A stretch of 64,000 bases of DNA from Morella rubra (GCA_003952965.2 CM025849.1:31581627-31645626), one strand, 5' to 3'. Shown: positions 23,219 through 36,135, numbered from the stretch's first letter. A program made the numbers and translations. The notes: a model not told the origin generated them from the sequence alone.

Positions 23219-23527
23219 TCATACACTCGTACATCTCCTCTTAACAACACGAGACGAAACCCTAGGCAATTCGGGGATCGATCGAAAGAAGGACTCCAAC
23301 TCCTCGCGCCTTGTGGTTTCGAAGAAGCGCAACTGATCTGTCCATTTCCTCTTTTGCGCAAGTACTGATCGAGGTCGTTTTCTTGGTGTTGGTGGGCAGC
23401 TCTGTATGGTCGGAATTTGATGATCGCGAGAAGTTGGTGTCTGGCACTCTTCATCATCATCTTGTAGTTGAAGACCTTCAAGTTGTTCTAGATTTTGCTC
23501 GGAGATATGGCAGCTGCTAGACATCAT
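23219..23527 (-). CDS. SIAMESE-related (SMR) cyclin-dependent kinase inhibitor, copy A
   Basis: A 102-residue single-exon protein. It carries the plant-specific SIM/SMR signature: ECQTPTSRDHQIP at residues 27-39, CPPTPRKRPR at 44-53, and near the C-terminus EELESFFR at 75-82, a segment of the type that contacts CDK-cyclin complexes in plant inhibitors. Family members are small nuclear proteins that stop mitosis and promote endoreduplication or stress-induced arrest. I chose the ATG at 23527, with a second directly after it at 23524, because the homologous protein starts shortly before the acidic LQDDDEEC region. The frame stays open 56 codons further upstream, but that part is leader-like. 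A TATA-like tatatac lies about 190 bases upstream. Which of the several SMR genes it is cannot be told. Confidence 0.85.
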   Translation of the reverse strand: MMSSSCHISEQNLEQLEGLQLQDDDEECQTPTSRDHQIPTIQSCPPTPRKRPRSVLAQKRKWTDQLRFFETTRREELESFFRSIPELPRVSSRVVKRRCTSV

Positions 23528-23699
23528 GGAAGAGAAGTATGCACGCACACAGGAATTTGAAGAAGTCGGAAGACGGAGACCATAAAAGGAAAAGAAAGCT
23601 TGAAGAAAGAGATGAAAATTAAAACGTGGTCGTGACTCGTGAGAGCGACAGTGGGTGCAGAAAGAGGAGGGAGTGGTCGGCAGAGAGATTGACAATTCG

Positions 23700-25112
23700 T
23701 AGTATTCTTCTTACATAGATGTATATACAAATATGCTCTTATCTTCCAAAAAAAAAAATTTACTACTGCAGACTTCCACACCTTCTTCTCTTGCATTTTT
23801 CCTCCTTGTACCGTCCTATTTCAATAGTTTGGTTTACTTTTCTGTCTTTCCTTTATTTGGAAGATACAACAACGACAAATTAGTCGTCCTAACAAGTGAT
23901 ATGCACAGCAGTGAAAAGTAATTGATTCACGGAGGCATTCTTCTGTTATATTCTCTACTCTTTACTGTTCCTTCTCTCTCTCTCTCTCGGTTTATGTTGG
24001 AACTCCAAAGTTATGATTGCTTGTCAATTAAGTCCACCAAGCTATAAAATACAAGAAGTGGACTGTTTGAGCTATTGTTCATGATGTCTTCACTGTTAGC
24101 CAAGTCAGCAATCAAGCCACATCAGTAGATATATATATAAAGGCAATCCTCTAAATTCAAAAGTTAGATCATCATGTTTTTATTTTTTCAAATTTCAAAC
24201 TCTACACGAGAGTTTACTATGTAAAGTATTTGTCGGTCTCAGTAAGTGATACTAAGCCATTTTATCTCAAAATTTTAAGGTATTAGAATGAAAATCTTGA
24301 GTACGAGACCTATTCTGCGGTTCACTTCAATATCAATTAAATATTACACAAATTGGCCTTACCAATTAAAAGAGAATTCAACTTGGAGTGTTAAGAAATA
24401 CAATTTAAATAATAAAAATCTACATAGGGATAAGTCGAGACAAAGGCAGAGTCCCAAAATACATTCTGCCTCTGTGGCCTTCCGCTATTGGCGAAGGCTG
24501 CCAATTTGGAAATTAGCGGATTCCTAGAGATGCAAAAATTTCTTAAAATCTCTTCCAAGTAGTTTTGGCCCAAAAAGAAACCCTTAAATTTTTTTTTTTC
24601 AAAAAAATCGAACCCGCGCATGTTAATCAAAGACTTAAATCAGATAAACAGCAACTAGTATACACATCAATCAATTGAGTAATTATGGCTGATTTAGCAC
24701 AAGGCTCCAAATTTTTGTGGTGACTGAAGCGGATCAGAAAAAAATAATAATAATAAGTGTTAGATGAAATTAGATGAGAAATGTTGAATTAAAAGGAGAA
24801 ATTAAATAATCTCCGAGAGAGATATAGAATGCGAGATCGTGTGCGTGAGGTTAGCCGAAAATAGAATTCCACAACTGGGTCCCGAATCATTGAACAACCC
24901 TGCAGCCACCAAGTAAATATCAATCAAAGAGAGAAAGATCAAGAGAATTGAGAAGGAAAAAGGGCAAATTTACGGTTAGCAGAGGTGAAGCCGCGAGAGA
25001 GGAGAGTGAGTACGAAAAATGGAGGGAGGGAGGGACGCTTGAGGGTTTAATGAGCCCTGGTTTGAACAATGTCATCTTGAAATGATATTAAGTATTAAAA
25101 AAAAGGCTTCAT
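23700..25112. other. SMR upstream region and spacer, copy A
   Basis: Promoter side of the SMR gene with a CT microsatellite at about 23970-23988. At 24280-24520 lies text resembling a dispersed repeat. At 24840-25030 is a purine-rich stretch (gagagagg) that in copies B and C has an open minus frame of 92 codons, but copy A breaks that frame, so it is unlikely to code. Confidence 0.5.
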
Positions 25113-25452
25113 TAATAATACAGTCACGTAGTATTCACTTTTAACAAATTAGTTTCTTAGATATAACTTTGAACAGTCCGATCCTTGTGATTTATTTTTT
25201 AGATATATGACTCATTTTGTCCCCAAAAAGTTAGTCGACTAATAGAAAACTGACATAGATTCAGAGTCAAGATATCTATATATCTTCGAGATTGAATAAC
25301 CTATTCCAAACCTCGTTCTCGTTAGTGGACTAACTTTTAGTGAACGAAATGATTTATATGTCTAAAAGATTGACCACAAAGACTAGCTCATTCAAAGTTA
25401 TACCTGAGAAATTGATTTGTTAAAATTGAATACTATAAGGACTTTATCAGTA
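25113..25452. mobile_element. Foldback MITE, copy A
   Basis: About 150 bases at each end are inverted copies of one another: gtagtattcacttttaacaa and cttagatataactttgaaca on the left match the inverse of the right arm. The 340-bp unit has almost no unpaired centre. Present in the same place in copies B and C. Confidence 0.75.
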
Positions 25453-25517
25453 AATTAAGTTTAAAAAATATAAAAATCGCAAAATTGAAATTTCCACCAC
25501 CCCAGAATTTCTGGCTC

Positions 25518-25621
25518 TTATTTCGCTTCCACTCGTGCCTCAATCTTGATTACTGCTACTGGCTCCCCTATGAAGCCGACTTCACCAGCCAAAACAGGAT
25601 ACCAGTATCGGAACTGAAGCT
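25518..25621 (-). pseudogene. Orphan 3'-terminal exon of an unidentified protein gene, copy A
   Basis: On the minus strand an acceptor (gcgctag) is followed by an open stretch of 33 codons ending in TAA. The peptide starts LQFRYWYPVLAGE and ends EARVEAK. The composition (GC-balanced, all codons sensible) is quite unlike the AT-rich flanks, and the exon is identical in all three copies of the segment. I found no upstream exon on the minus strand in the next 2 kb, so it is either a relic or the end of a gene broken by the MITE-rich surroundings. I do not recognise the family. Confidence 0.45.
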
Positions 25622-28600
25622 CTAGCGCAAGTAAGGGTGGCAAAAATTCCTGCAGAAGTATCAGAATTTCTGATTCCAATTTTTAAAAAAAATAAAAATA
25701 AAATAATGCTCAAAATAAAGTATAACATAAAGAAATTTGATTGATATTTATTTATGAGTATAATTTTTGATGAATTTTATATTATTATAATTTATGATAA
25801 ATAATAGAAAATTCTTCCAAAAATTCTATTATTCAAAAAATATTTTTGGCTCATTAGGATCTTAAAAAAAAGTCCATAAAAGCTCACATGCCGAATTGAA
25901 ATTTCTAATTTCGTTACCACAAGGAATACAAAAAAAAAAAAAAATGCATTCTAATAAGTACTGGAACGAAATTAGAATTGACTATTCTGATTCTATCTCT
26001 ATTTCGATACTGCAGAAGGCGAAAGTTTTGATCAATCTATATCTTCTTAAGCCAAGCTTAAATCTATATCTTTCTAACGGTTTAAATAGACGAGTTTATT
26101 TATTGTAAAGTATTTGCCTGGTCTTGGTAGTTGGAAACCAAGCCACTTCTTCTGGAATTCTTATTCACCCATAATCTGATCATCTCATTGGGGAAGTTCA
26201 CAAACAGTAACTAGCTGTCGCCAGGATCTTTTATCCAATCTCCAGAGTATTCGCTCTCGCTCGCTCTCTCTCTCTCTGTCTTCACCTATCATATCAGAAC
26301 TCTCGGTTTCCTACGCTTGTCTGTATGTATAAAACGGACTTGGCCGCATTGGATACCTCTTTGGACACTGCAAAATAATTGCTAAATTGACGGCGACAGA
26401 AAATTCCGTAGCACTTATCTTATGCGAAGTGTCTTCTTTCTCACCTCACTTTAGAAACCAATCAAAGTTTAGCAACATGGATCTGCTGTGGGCTTCTGTG
26501 TAATCGTAATTGGCTCAAGGGTAAAGAAGCCTCGAAGAGTATCTTTGATTGGCTTGTCCTGAACTTGTACAGTTTCTGAACGGTGATAGTTAGGGACGAT
26601 TATGTTGCCCCGACGGAACTAGACGAAGGAAATGTACGCACCACTAGAAGGAAAGAGGCAAAGGATCTCTTTGGCTGTTTCGACCTTTTCCTTTTTTGTT
26701 TTGGATTTTCCTGTTCCGTACCCCTTTCACAAGTCTACGGGTGGTACCAAACAAGGATACAGAGTGAGATTTTAGAGTCTCGAACGATTTCGGCAGTCCG
26801 GGGGAAGTTTCGTAAAGTATGTAACGTATGTAGGTGTACGTATATAAACCAAACCTTCCTATATATAAAATAGATGTGCTAGGTGAATATATTAGAGGGT
26901 CTAAGGATTTGCCAAGTATGTATTTGAGATACTCTTGCTGTAAAAGTTTAAAAATTAAGTAACAGAAGAAAAAAAAAATTACACTTTGTATATTTTAATT
27001 AGGGATAAATATATTTTTGACCAATCATGTTAAAAGAAGTTTGACATATTCCACTCTAAACTATCCGCTTTAATTCATTGCACCATCGGTGAAATTTTCA
27101 GCTCAAAATGAATATAATTCCCACGATCCTAGCTAGTTGCTGAGGATTGGGTCCGTACTCCTGAAGTCCATCCCATGATATTCCTTTTAGGTTGGAAAAA
27201 TCATTCTATCCAAAAATTCATACGAAAAGAAATTCCTCTTTTGGGACAAAAAAAACCATCTCAAAAGTTGTCACATATTACTAATTCTGTCCCAAAAACG
27301 TTCGTTCAAATGCCATCAGACGAGAAGGAACACTTATTTTTTCGGAATAAGTAAACAATCTATCTCGAAATCTCGTTCTAACGGCAAATAATACCTTTCA
27401 GACGGGTACGCGCGGGTTCTATAGCACCACTCCTGATTAATCATGTTTTTAAAATATATTTTTATAATTAACTGCAAGGTTTACGTGTAGGGTTATGAGA
27501 TAGGTATAGCCTATTTTACTTAATTGAAATCTCTTAAATTTAATGAATATATTGCTTAAGGCCTCTTTTACTAATGCTCCCTCTCAGTTAAATGCTCTAT
27601 CTCTCATTCTACGCCCTTTTATATGATTAAATGGCTTAGCGAGGAATTAGGTGTAATATTTACCAATCTTAACTTGCTTTAAGATTATATTTTTCCCATT
27701 ATATATACGCTATGTACGGAATTTATATGGCACCTTTCGGCTTTCTCATTATAGGTTTTATGAATTTAAATTACTCCTTTAGTATTTATGTAATCTTGAG
27801 TCAAATTTCAAATTTCAAATAATAAAAATAGAATAAAGGAATGAGGCCAAGAATGGACCTAGGCTTGGCAGGCTATGAGCTTCATTAGCGGCTGCCCATT
27901 CACTTCTTTTGGGCTTTGAATCTGAATTTATTGGGCTCATTGGATCTTGAGGGAGAGATGAGCTTGGACCAAATTAGTTGGGCTTGGTTTGTGCCCAAAA
28001 TTTCGGCCCAAGAGCCATACAATTAGGCAGCCATTTAGGAGATTTTAGATTTAGGATTAGGTATGATTATGAGCTTGGAGCATATCCTTTTGACATGTGG
28101 CTAAATCTGCCAATGCCGCCCATCTCTCCCCCATCCATCACACTTGCTTCCTTTACTTATCTTTAATTACAATCATTTAACCTTGAGCTTAATAGCTTTA
28201 ACCCTAAATTGACTCTTAGTTAATTAAGTGCATAGAAAGAGGAGGGAGACCCAAGGTCTCATTTTCCAGTGCCATTTCCAAATTCGAGAGAGAAGGAGAA
28301 GAAGACAAGGTTCGACTTCCCCCCTTTTGCACCGAACTCATCTGGCTGAAGTGTCGGTTGTTCTCCTCCCTTTCTTATATTTTTCATTCTTACAAAACTC
28401 CTGTACTAACTCCATTTTCATTCTAGGTGAAGTTTTCTTAGAAGAAATAACATCAAAAAGGCCAAGGTAAGTGTGAAAACTAAGCTGGTTTTTGAGTGAA
28501 ACATGGCCTAGCCGAATGCCTATATATATTTGTGTTGATGTAAAAATGTGTCAATGAAAAGTTGAAATGCTCTTAAACTTGCATCTAAGATTCTATTCTT

Positions 28601-30028
28601 AACCCACACTTGCGGTTTTTGCTCAAAGAGTGCATGCATGGTCGAATCTTAACCCTTATGACCATGTTTGAAAACTTGGTAAGCTATGCATGTCTTGCTT
28701 TTGATGGTGAAATATTGGGCATAGGACCTCATTAAGAGACACATGCATGACTAGTGCCGTTTTATTTCCCTTGAGTTGGCTTGACATTTGTGACGAAATT
28801 TTCTTACTTTGTTCACTAATCTAAGCTTAAAGGACATATCTAGAACTTAAGTGACCTTGCATGTGAAATAAGCATGTTGCATAATAGGTTAATGATTTAA
28901 AAGCATGAAGGGAACACGTCGGTGAGCATTTTGTTCCCCCATTAGTTTGACGACTTCTTCCTTTGATTTGAGTGACTATATGCTCTGTTTTAAGAGAAGT
29001 TTCCGGATCTGATGTGGGCCTTATGTTTTTCCATAGGGCCTCCCAATTTAGGCCCAAACACAGCCCAAAGGTTAGATTAAAACTGGGCTCACAAGGCCAT
29101 TGTTTTTCCTTTGTAACCGAGTGCCTCTCTAGGGATCCTTGGGCGCCCATTTCTTTTCATTTCTCTTACTGAATTTTTTTATGCTACGTGACAAACACTT
29201 CCAAATTTGATTTAGCCATGCATGACAATGATTTCAACGTAAAGACCAAACTCATGGGGAACAAAAATGGTCACCTACCCTCTCACAACACCATATTTAA
29301 GAGAGATGCAAAAAAAAAAAAAAAAATTGAAATAACTTGAGAGTTTCCCTGAATCCTTTCCTGTTGGTAAACTACAATATCATTAATTATGATGCGGTGT
29401 AGACTTTAAGCAGCCGCTATTTCGGGTTTGCACTTGTTGCGGCGGATCTACCAGTTTTGGTGCTAGCTAGGTCATACGAAGAATGCATTTGTTGCGGCGG
29501 CTCTAGTAGACTTTAGTAAACGCAGGGGCAAGAAATCCATGACGTCGGGACAACTAATCGGAAATTAAGTAAATTGCTGATTTTTTTGTACCTAAATTGG
29601 AGAGCCAGTCCCTCAATCTCATAAAGATTATTGATGTGAAATAATATATATATATATATATACGACATTTTCATGAAGTCCCATCGGGTTCGGCCATTAA
29701 AATGGCCGTTTATGCACGTACGTTTCATGCACCAAAATAAATATAAGAAAAATATATAAAAGAAAGCAATATTTTAAAGGGCTGAGCTGTTGTTTCTTTA
29801 TATAAAACCGTTCATTTGTTTGTGTGTATAATACCTGTACATGTTCCAAATATATAAATTAACGCGGCATTATTGCTTTCCAAAGCGACCCCATTCTGAA
29901 AGCAACCCAAACCTAACTTTTGCTTAAAAGCCCCATTAGGACAGCTTACCCTTCGGTTTAGGACAATAAAGCCACATGCGGCCTAATGAGAATGAGCTGG
30001 ATGTGCCTGTTCTATCTAGCTAGGACGA
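25622..30028. other. Long non-coding stretch, copy A
   Basis: No gene could be supported. Near 26240-26275 is a CT-rich run. At 26590-26870 an open plus frame of 96 codons has only a GTG start. At 27840-28150 the DNA is rich in gggctt and gcccaa motifs. At 28430-28470 a sequence with acceptor-like (ttctag) and donor-like (aaggtaagtg) borders could be a non-coding exon. At 29430-29510 ttgttgcggcgg occurs twice, 83 bases apart. An AT run is at 29645-29662. Confidence 0.5.
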
Positions 30029-31131
30029 TTAGGGTCCCAGAGGTGCCCTTTGTGGGATGCCCTTTCTTCTTCTTGAATTGGAGTGAGATCCAGCAGGAGG
30101 CGTGCTTTGGTATATCTCTTGTTGTATGCCTTCACGCAATTCATGTACTTCTTCCTTTGCTAGCAATCTTCTTGGAATTCTTTCCTTTCCTTCCGTGATT
30201 TCGTCATTCTTCTTGCTTATGATAAAGCTTGAATCCCCATTCTTCTTTATTCCCAAAAGCTAAGGTTTACAAATGAAAATACGATCAAAACTAGCCTAGC
30301 AGCTACCTCCAATTGATCAAAAGAAAAATATTTCAATCGAGTAACCAAGGAAATTATCTTCGCAAAACTATAAATAAACCCATAAGAAAATGGACCTGGT
30401 CAATGATGTTTCTGATAAAATTTTAGGTCTTAAAAAAGTTAGAATTTTGCAGGCTATGGAAGTCTAAAGCTGGAGTTGTTCTGGTTATGGAACTAACCTT
30501 GCATCCCAATGAACAAAAGCGAAAGGGTTCCAAGAGACTTCTGCTACATGCTTCGCACAAATGTGAGCTTCCTTTTGCAGTAGAACTCTTAAGCTGACGT
30601 CTCTCGTTGAGGAAGAGAACTCTGGCGCTGTTTATAACATAAGTCTGAACTCCACTAATGTCTAAAACCTTCTCAATCTCCGCCACCCGAACAACATCAT
30701 GATACGATGATCGCCTGATCTGCATTGTATATCTAGAACATGAAATCTAATTTCCCCGCACGTGTTTATGTAAATCTGCATAAAAGTGCTACAAAATGGG
30801 GAATGAACATAATACCCACTTGAATAACAAGGTGATCTTCGTGTCGCGTTGATCGGCAATAGAAGCAGAATGCATCATTGTGGCAATCAAGGCAGAACAA
30901 GTTGCATTCGTTTCGTGAGGCATGTTTGTGGGTGGAGCAAGCGGAGAAGAAATCTGTAGATAGCAATGCTTCAAGCCAGGGCGGTACCAGCATAGCCTCC
31001 TGTTTCCCGGCCCATGCCGCGCCCAGAAAGAAAATAGAGAGCACCACACAGCATGCCAAGATCATGATCAGATAATATTCGTGCATAAAATAAAACTTGA
31101 TATTGGCGTTGGTATTCATTACCTTCGTCAT
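30029..31131 (-). CDS. PLATZ-family zinc-dependent DNA-binding protein, four exons, copy A
   Basis: PLATZ proteins are plant-specific nuclear factors that bind A/T-rich DNA and mostly repress transcription. Exons by my reading: 31131-31123, 30999-30820, 30719-30498 and 30259-30029, all phase 0, with introns starting gtaatg, gtgggt and gttagt and ending cag, cag and tag. The product has 213 residues. It starts MTKEAMLVPPWLEALL, then comes a zinc region with Cys35, Cys39, Cys42, Cys48, Cys51, His56 and His59. The signature RRSSYHDVVRVAEI is at 65-78, SGVQTYVINSARVLFLNER at 85-103, a second cluster Cys118, Cys121, Cys132, Cys136 follows, and the tail is RRRKGIPQRAPLGP. Length and end motif are typical. 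The 9-nt first exon is inferred. Without that splice, 41 hydrophobic residues would be added. Confidence 0.9.
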
Positions 31132-31931
31132 GGTTGACTACTTGGGAAATCCACCGACGGGCACAGAAAGAGAAATCAAAGAGACTCAGAGAGAGTTTCT
31201 CAGGAATCTGAAGAGCAACATACGATTCATCAACAAAAGAATGGATTAACAAAATGACAGGCGCATATAAAGAAATCGCCAAAAACTAGGGGCTGTGACG
31301 GTTAAGATAAGGAAATGGTAGGTCAGGTAGATTTTCGAACGTTGGATTCGACGAGGTGAGTCGGTTTGGGGCTTACGCTTCAGGTTTGGATCTTCTATAG
31401 CTAGCTACCTCATTGCGTCCCTTCGAAAGGGGCTCAAGGTGGGAAAAAACAAGGTTTTGCTAGGCTGCTAGCTATCTAGGTTGCTTTCAGGGCGGGGAAG
31501 CCTTAATTTTATGAAAAGTGGGCAAAATAAAAATAAAAAAAATAAAAAATAAAAAGCCATGCCTACAGCTTTGTGTTCCCACGTGGAAGGGAGCTCCACA
31601 TGGCAAGGGCCAATTATTGCCTTCCACGTACTTGTTTTTAATTGGAGGACTCGGATCATTAACAGCATAAAACTTATATACAGCATTAGGAGATCTTGAA
31701 TTTTGGATAATTAATTCAAAATCGGGTGGTGGAATGCATATTTAAATGCTATAGAATTCTAATTAATCCTCTAAATCACAATAGAGATCACAGCTATTTG
31801 GATAATAATTAATGTACTTAGAAAATTAAGCTTTGTGAGATATTTTGTTTAACGAAAAGATTATTTGGATATACACATATAGGAAAGGGAAAATATATAT
31901 GGTAGTACCACTTGTGCTTCTGGCCATATTA

Positions 31932-32325
31932 CTAAGGGCATGTTTGTTTGTAAAAATATTTAGAATACAATAAAATTCAACAAATATAAAAACGAACATC
32001 CAAAATCTCAAAAATTCATACACAAACACCAATACTTTTACACAATTCCCAACAACTTTCACACAAACTTCCAATACCTTTTTCAAAAAAAAAAAAAATA
32101 TATAACAAAATATTCTCTCTCCATATTTTTTCACCTAACTTCAATATTTTTTATAAACAATTACATCAATCTTCTCTACATACTTTTTTACAAACTCTAA
32201 TAAAAATTAATATCTTTAAAATTTTTCACCAACTTTACACAAAAACCTATAAAATTTCAATCTACATAAATATTCACAATTCTATCAAAATCCTAAAAAT
32301 CCTTACAAAACGAATGTCTCCTAAG
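31932..32325. mobile_element. MITE with ctaagggcatgtttg-type ends, copy A
   Basis: The left end (ctaagggcatgtttgtttgt) is matched by the inverse of the right end (cttaggagacattcgttttg). The inside is one-strand-biased (caccaatacttttacacaat and similar), as in many plant MITEs. Copy B has it at 47984-48373. Confidence 0.65.
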
Positions 32326-33167
32326 ACCTGAATTTTTAATTTTGTAAATTTAAGACCTGAGTTTTACTAATTCTAGAAACTAATGCTCCTGTCTATTTTT
32401 TAAAATTATTTTGTAGTTAAAAAAAATTCTGACCTCTTCCTCTAATATTACCCTCCATTGTGCTGCCTCCACATGGTATTAGAGGACCACTCACATTTTT
32501 TTTTTTTTATTTACTGAAAAAGACTTAGTTGGAAAATGGAAATGTCTCAAAATTTAGAGCATAAAAACTTGCATCTTAAATTACATATTAAAAACTCGGT
32601 CTTTGGTGTTTCGAACCAAAATTTTGGAGTGGTTAAAATTTTGCATAGTTGGTGAAAAAATGAAGACAATAGATCCATTTGAAAATTTTTTATATTTATT
32701 GTTATAGAAATAGATGTTTAATGGAGAAATATATATTATTTTGTAGGTATTTTATTGGGTCAAAAATTTGGATTGGGACGCAAACACCACTAAATCTAGA
32801 AAAAGTACAGGGTAGGTGCTACCATATTTTTACTTTAAAAAATGTATTACAAACTACATTATGAAGACATGGTCCATCCAATTTATTTTCTTATTAATTG
32901 AAAATGTTATTGGCTGCGACTCAAGGCTCTAAGGCTCATCTTCAACGGTGACAGCGACCCTGCAAGTTTTATTAGACTACTACCAAAGACACAGAGTATA
33001 ATTCCCCCATGGACTCCACATGAACTGCTCTTCGGGCCTTCGGCTATTATGGTTTGGCCAGATCGACCAAAATAATGTGTCCGCGACGAAATTTTCAGAG
33101 TTCTGTGGAGGAGGCGAGGTTGATAAATTGGAGTGTGTGGCCCAACTTTCAAGTGACCCAGATTTAC

Positions 33168-33310
33168 TCGGCCCAACAGGCCTGCAGTACAGCGAATCCA
33201 TAGTACTCTAACACCAGGCCCAAGGTTGTTCAAGCCCAAAGTTGAGTTCTCAAGTTCTTTTATGTACAAATAGCTTGCAAACTTAACTAGGTGCAAAAGT
33301 GAAGATAAAA
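33168..33310. repeat. Direct repeat, left member, copy A
   Basis: About 140 bases containing actctaacaccaggcccaag and caagttcttttatgta recur at 37008-37165. The members are about 85-90% alike and flank 3.7 kb of MITE-rich DNA. Confidence 0.8.
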
Positions 33311-34204
33311 TGACTGGAATGAATTATTATATTTAGAAGTGTGACCAACTTTTGTTTTTGTATGCTAAAATTTAAAATCCGAGAATTTGTGAAAAAGTAA
33401 AAAAAAAAAAAAAAAGGGATAATTTTGAATGAATTTTTTATAATGGAAATAGATTATTTGATAAAAAGAGATTACATTGTAATTATTTTATTATACCAAA
33501 ATTTTGACATCCAAACATTACTGAAAAATAGATGATTTTGATGGTAATAGATAAATTATAGTATTATTATATTATGCTAGATACTCAAAATTTTGACATG
33601 CAAACGTCATCTCGAAATAATTATTTTATTAGACCCAAGTTTTCAGCAAAACACCATCTGCTGCAAATTTGAATTTAATTGCAAGTCATACTAATATTGG
33701 ACGCCCTACATCACAATAAACACCAGAGTTTAAGTGGTCAAATAGTTTCCCTTTTTAAAATTATTTATATTATTATTTATGAATAATATGCATTTCAAAA
33801 ACCAACAAATAATTAGCTACTCATGCAAAAGGAAAATAAATTACTCCTCAGCTTAAGAACATATAATTGTTTATTCATAAAGCAAGCTTCTGAGTAGTGC
33901 GAAGTTGTCTGGCCAAGAGAGAAGTTCTTGTGAGCAATAGGTCCCGCAGTAATCGTCTTTGAAAGACATCGAAGTGACAGGCTAATAGTTTTGGCAAAAA
34001 TGTTTCTCCTCCTCATCACAGCGACCACAAGAATCTTTGACACCTCGAGTCCCTAGCTAGGTGCTTCCTATGTTTACGCGTGACCTTAATTTGTTTGATT
34101 TATTCTTTATTAATGTTTGTTTCATGTCTCACATGAACCTCATCTTGCATTATTGAGTAGTTCGAAAGTAGAGGGTTTAATTTCATTAGAATATAACTTG
34201 AGGG

Positions 34205-34520
34205 GGCCAAAATGTAAAATATAAAAAAATGACTAAAAAAAATTAACTTTTTTTTCTAAGAAAAAAAAATATTTTTTAGATTAAAATAACAATAATACCC
34301 TTGACTCATTTTGCATATATTAAAAATATTATTGCCAATTCTTTAAATTCAGACGGCTTTATGTTAGACGGCCGGGTGCCTTGCTAAAGTATAATAAATC
34401 TGCATCAGTTAGCAAGTGTACTAATATCTCCCAAATTTGTATAGTTTAACAACTATAACCAGTCACCAAATTTCTAATGATAAATTCATGAGTTAAAAAG
34501 AATATATTTTTCAAAAAAAA
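34205..34520. mobile_element. Second member of the 20279-20634 MITE family, copy A
   Basis: Shares the inner text ataatacccttgactcattt, followed by gcatatattaaaaatattat, with the element at 20279. The ends are degraded here and the sequence quality is doubtful. Confidence 0.5.
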
Positions 34521-36111
34521 AAATGAAATATATTAAGTCCTGTAGCACGACATATTTAATTTAATAATACATGATTCACTGGCTCCGTAAGAAGTCCTAC
34601 TCCCGTTTTTTTTGAATCTCTTGATACCGAGACCAAAACAGTCTTGAGCCACGAGACTCCTCTTAGAGAAATTCAGAATCACTTAATATTCTTCTATGCT
34701 CAACTTACACATTCGTACCAAATAAGAATCAGCAACTGTAAATATAAATGATGTTAGTATCAATATGTTCTCATCTATGAACCTCAACTTGCATTAGAAA
34801 TTAAGCTTGAATTGCTAGCCGGCCCATGCATTGCATGTTATTAATGGAGTATAAAAAGATTTTTCTAACTTACTCTGATATTCTATTAAATTTATGACGG
34901 ATATTCTGCAATATTATTTGGGCAATTCTAGACAATCCTAATATTATAATTTCAAATTCAATATGATAAAATACTTCCTCAGCTTAAAAACTAATCTACT
35001 GCGTGACAAAATCTCAAACCTTTAATTCGAGAAACCAAATAATCAGTGTCTTCCTCTAGTTTCAATGTGATTATAACTTTCGAGTTACAAAAATGCTGTC
35101 AATTTTCTTCCCGTTAAATTTGAGCCCTCAAACCTAAAAGAAATGAATACGACATATACTTCCAATAAATTGTTTTTAACAAAATTGAGCAATTAAAATT
35201 AAAAAAAATAAATAAAATAAAAAAAAAAATCGGGATTAAGCATAACATATGTCAGAATTCTAGAATTGATCAAAATCATCGCACATACCGGCATATAATT
35301 CCAACCGAAACGCTTTAGAGAGAACCCCCCCTACGATTATCATTACTGCCCAACGACTTCAATAAACGGAAGACAAAAGACAGCGCTGATGAATTAACCA
35401 TACTAGTTATATGTGATGTGTTGGTGATCGCACACACTAATTAATTTCGTGAGTTGTATATAATGACAACCACCCTAAAACTAAAATAGGCCGATGTCAC
35501 AAGCAAACCGACCACCTACCATTAATATATGTGCGCAAGCCAGCCAGACCGTTGAAAAGACACGACGCACGATACTACCATTCTCACATTGCGAAAATAA
35601 ATTCAGGGACACATAGCATACCATTGTATACACAAAGAATCTCAAGGCGAAATTAACAACACACAAAAAACAGTGTACATCGCATTTCACTTATTGATTA
35701 AATAAAAATTATACTTTACAACCTTGATTTGTTTTATACTTGCACTCCAAACTACGAAAGTTATTGACTTATTATACCCTAAACTATAGGAAAATGGACA
35801 TTTTTTTAGGAAGTTACAATTCTATCCAGTTCAATTTTTGAAAAACTTGCTGCACTTTACTGAAGCTGAAATCAAATAAAAATTGGATATGTAAGGGCAT
35901 CTCAATAGTAAAAATTTAACTTCATGTGCAAAGTGCAAACAAGTTATTGATTGTTTAAGGTGTTATGTGTAGAGTTTAGTAGTTTGGGGTCATGTAAATT
36001 ACACAACGAATAGTAGTTAGAGAGTTCAAAACCAAATTTGCCTGAAAATCAAAATTTTTTTTATTACTAATAATTACGGTCCTGCTTCTTCTCCATTAAT
36101 GTTCAGCCAAA

Positions 36112-36135
36112 CACTACAACAAAAATCACTCTGAG
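36112..36135 (+). mobile_element. End of a second CACTA-like family, copy A
   Basis: The text CACTACAACAAAAATCACT is followed by motifs resembling ttttgggtgacaaaa, best seen in copy B at 52038-52130. That is a known look of plant CACTA ends with short subterminal repeats. The opposite end was not found. Confidence 0.45.

Noticed and set aside
26583-26873. A 96-codon plus frame present in all three copies
   Set aside because: It begins with GTG, not ATG, matches no known family, and its conservation only reflects the triplication.
27838-29170. Possible LTR of a retrotransposon (gggctt-rich text, gagaaggag tract, donor-like site)
   Set aside because: No paired repeat ends, no primer-binding site, polypurine tract or retroelement protein was found nearby. 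Nothing supports an element with defined borders.
32907-33296. A 129-codon minus frame, present in copies A and B
   Set aside because: Overlapping open frames exist on both strands and part of it is the 140-bp direct repeat. No family match.
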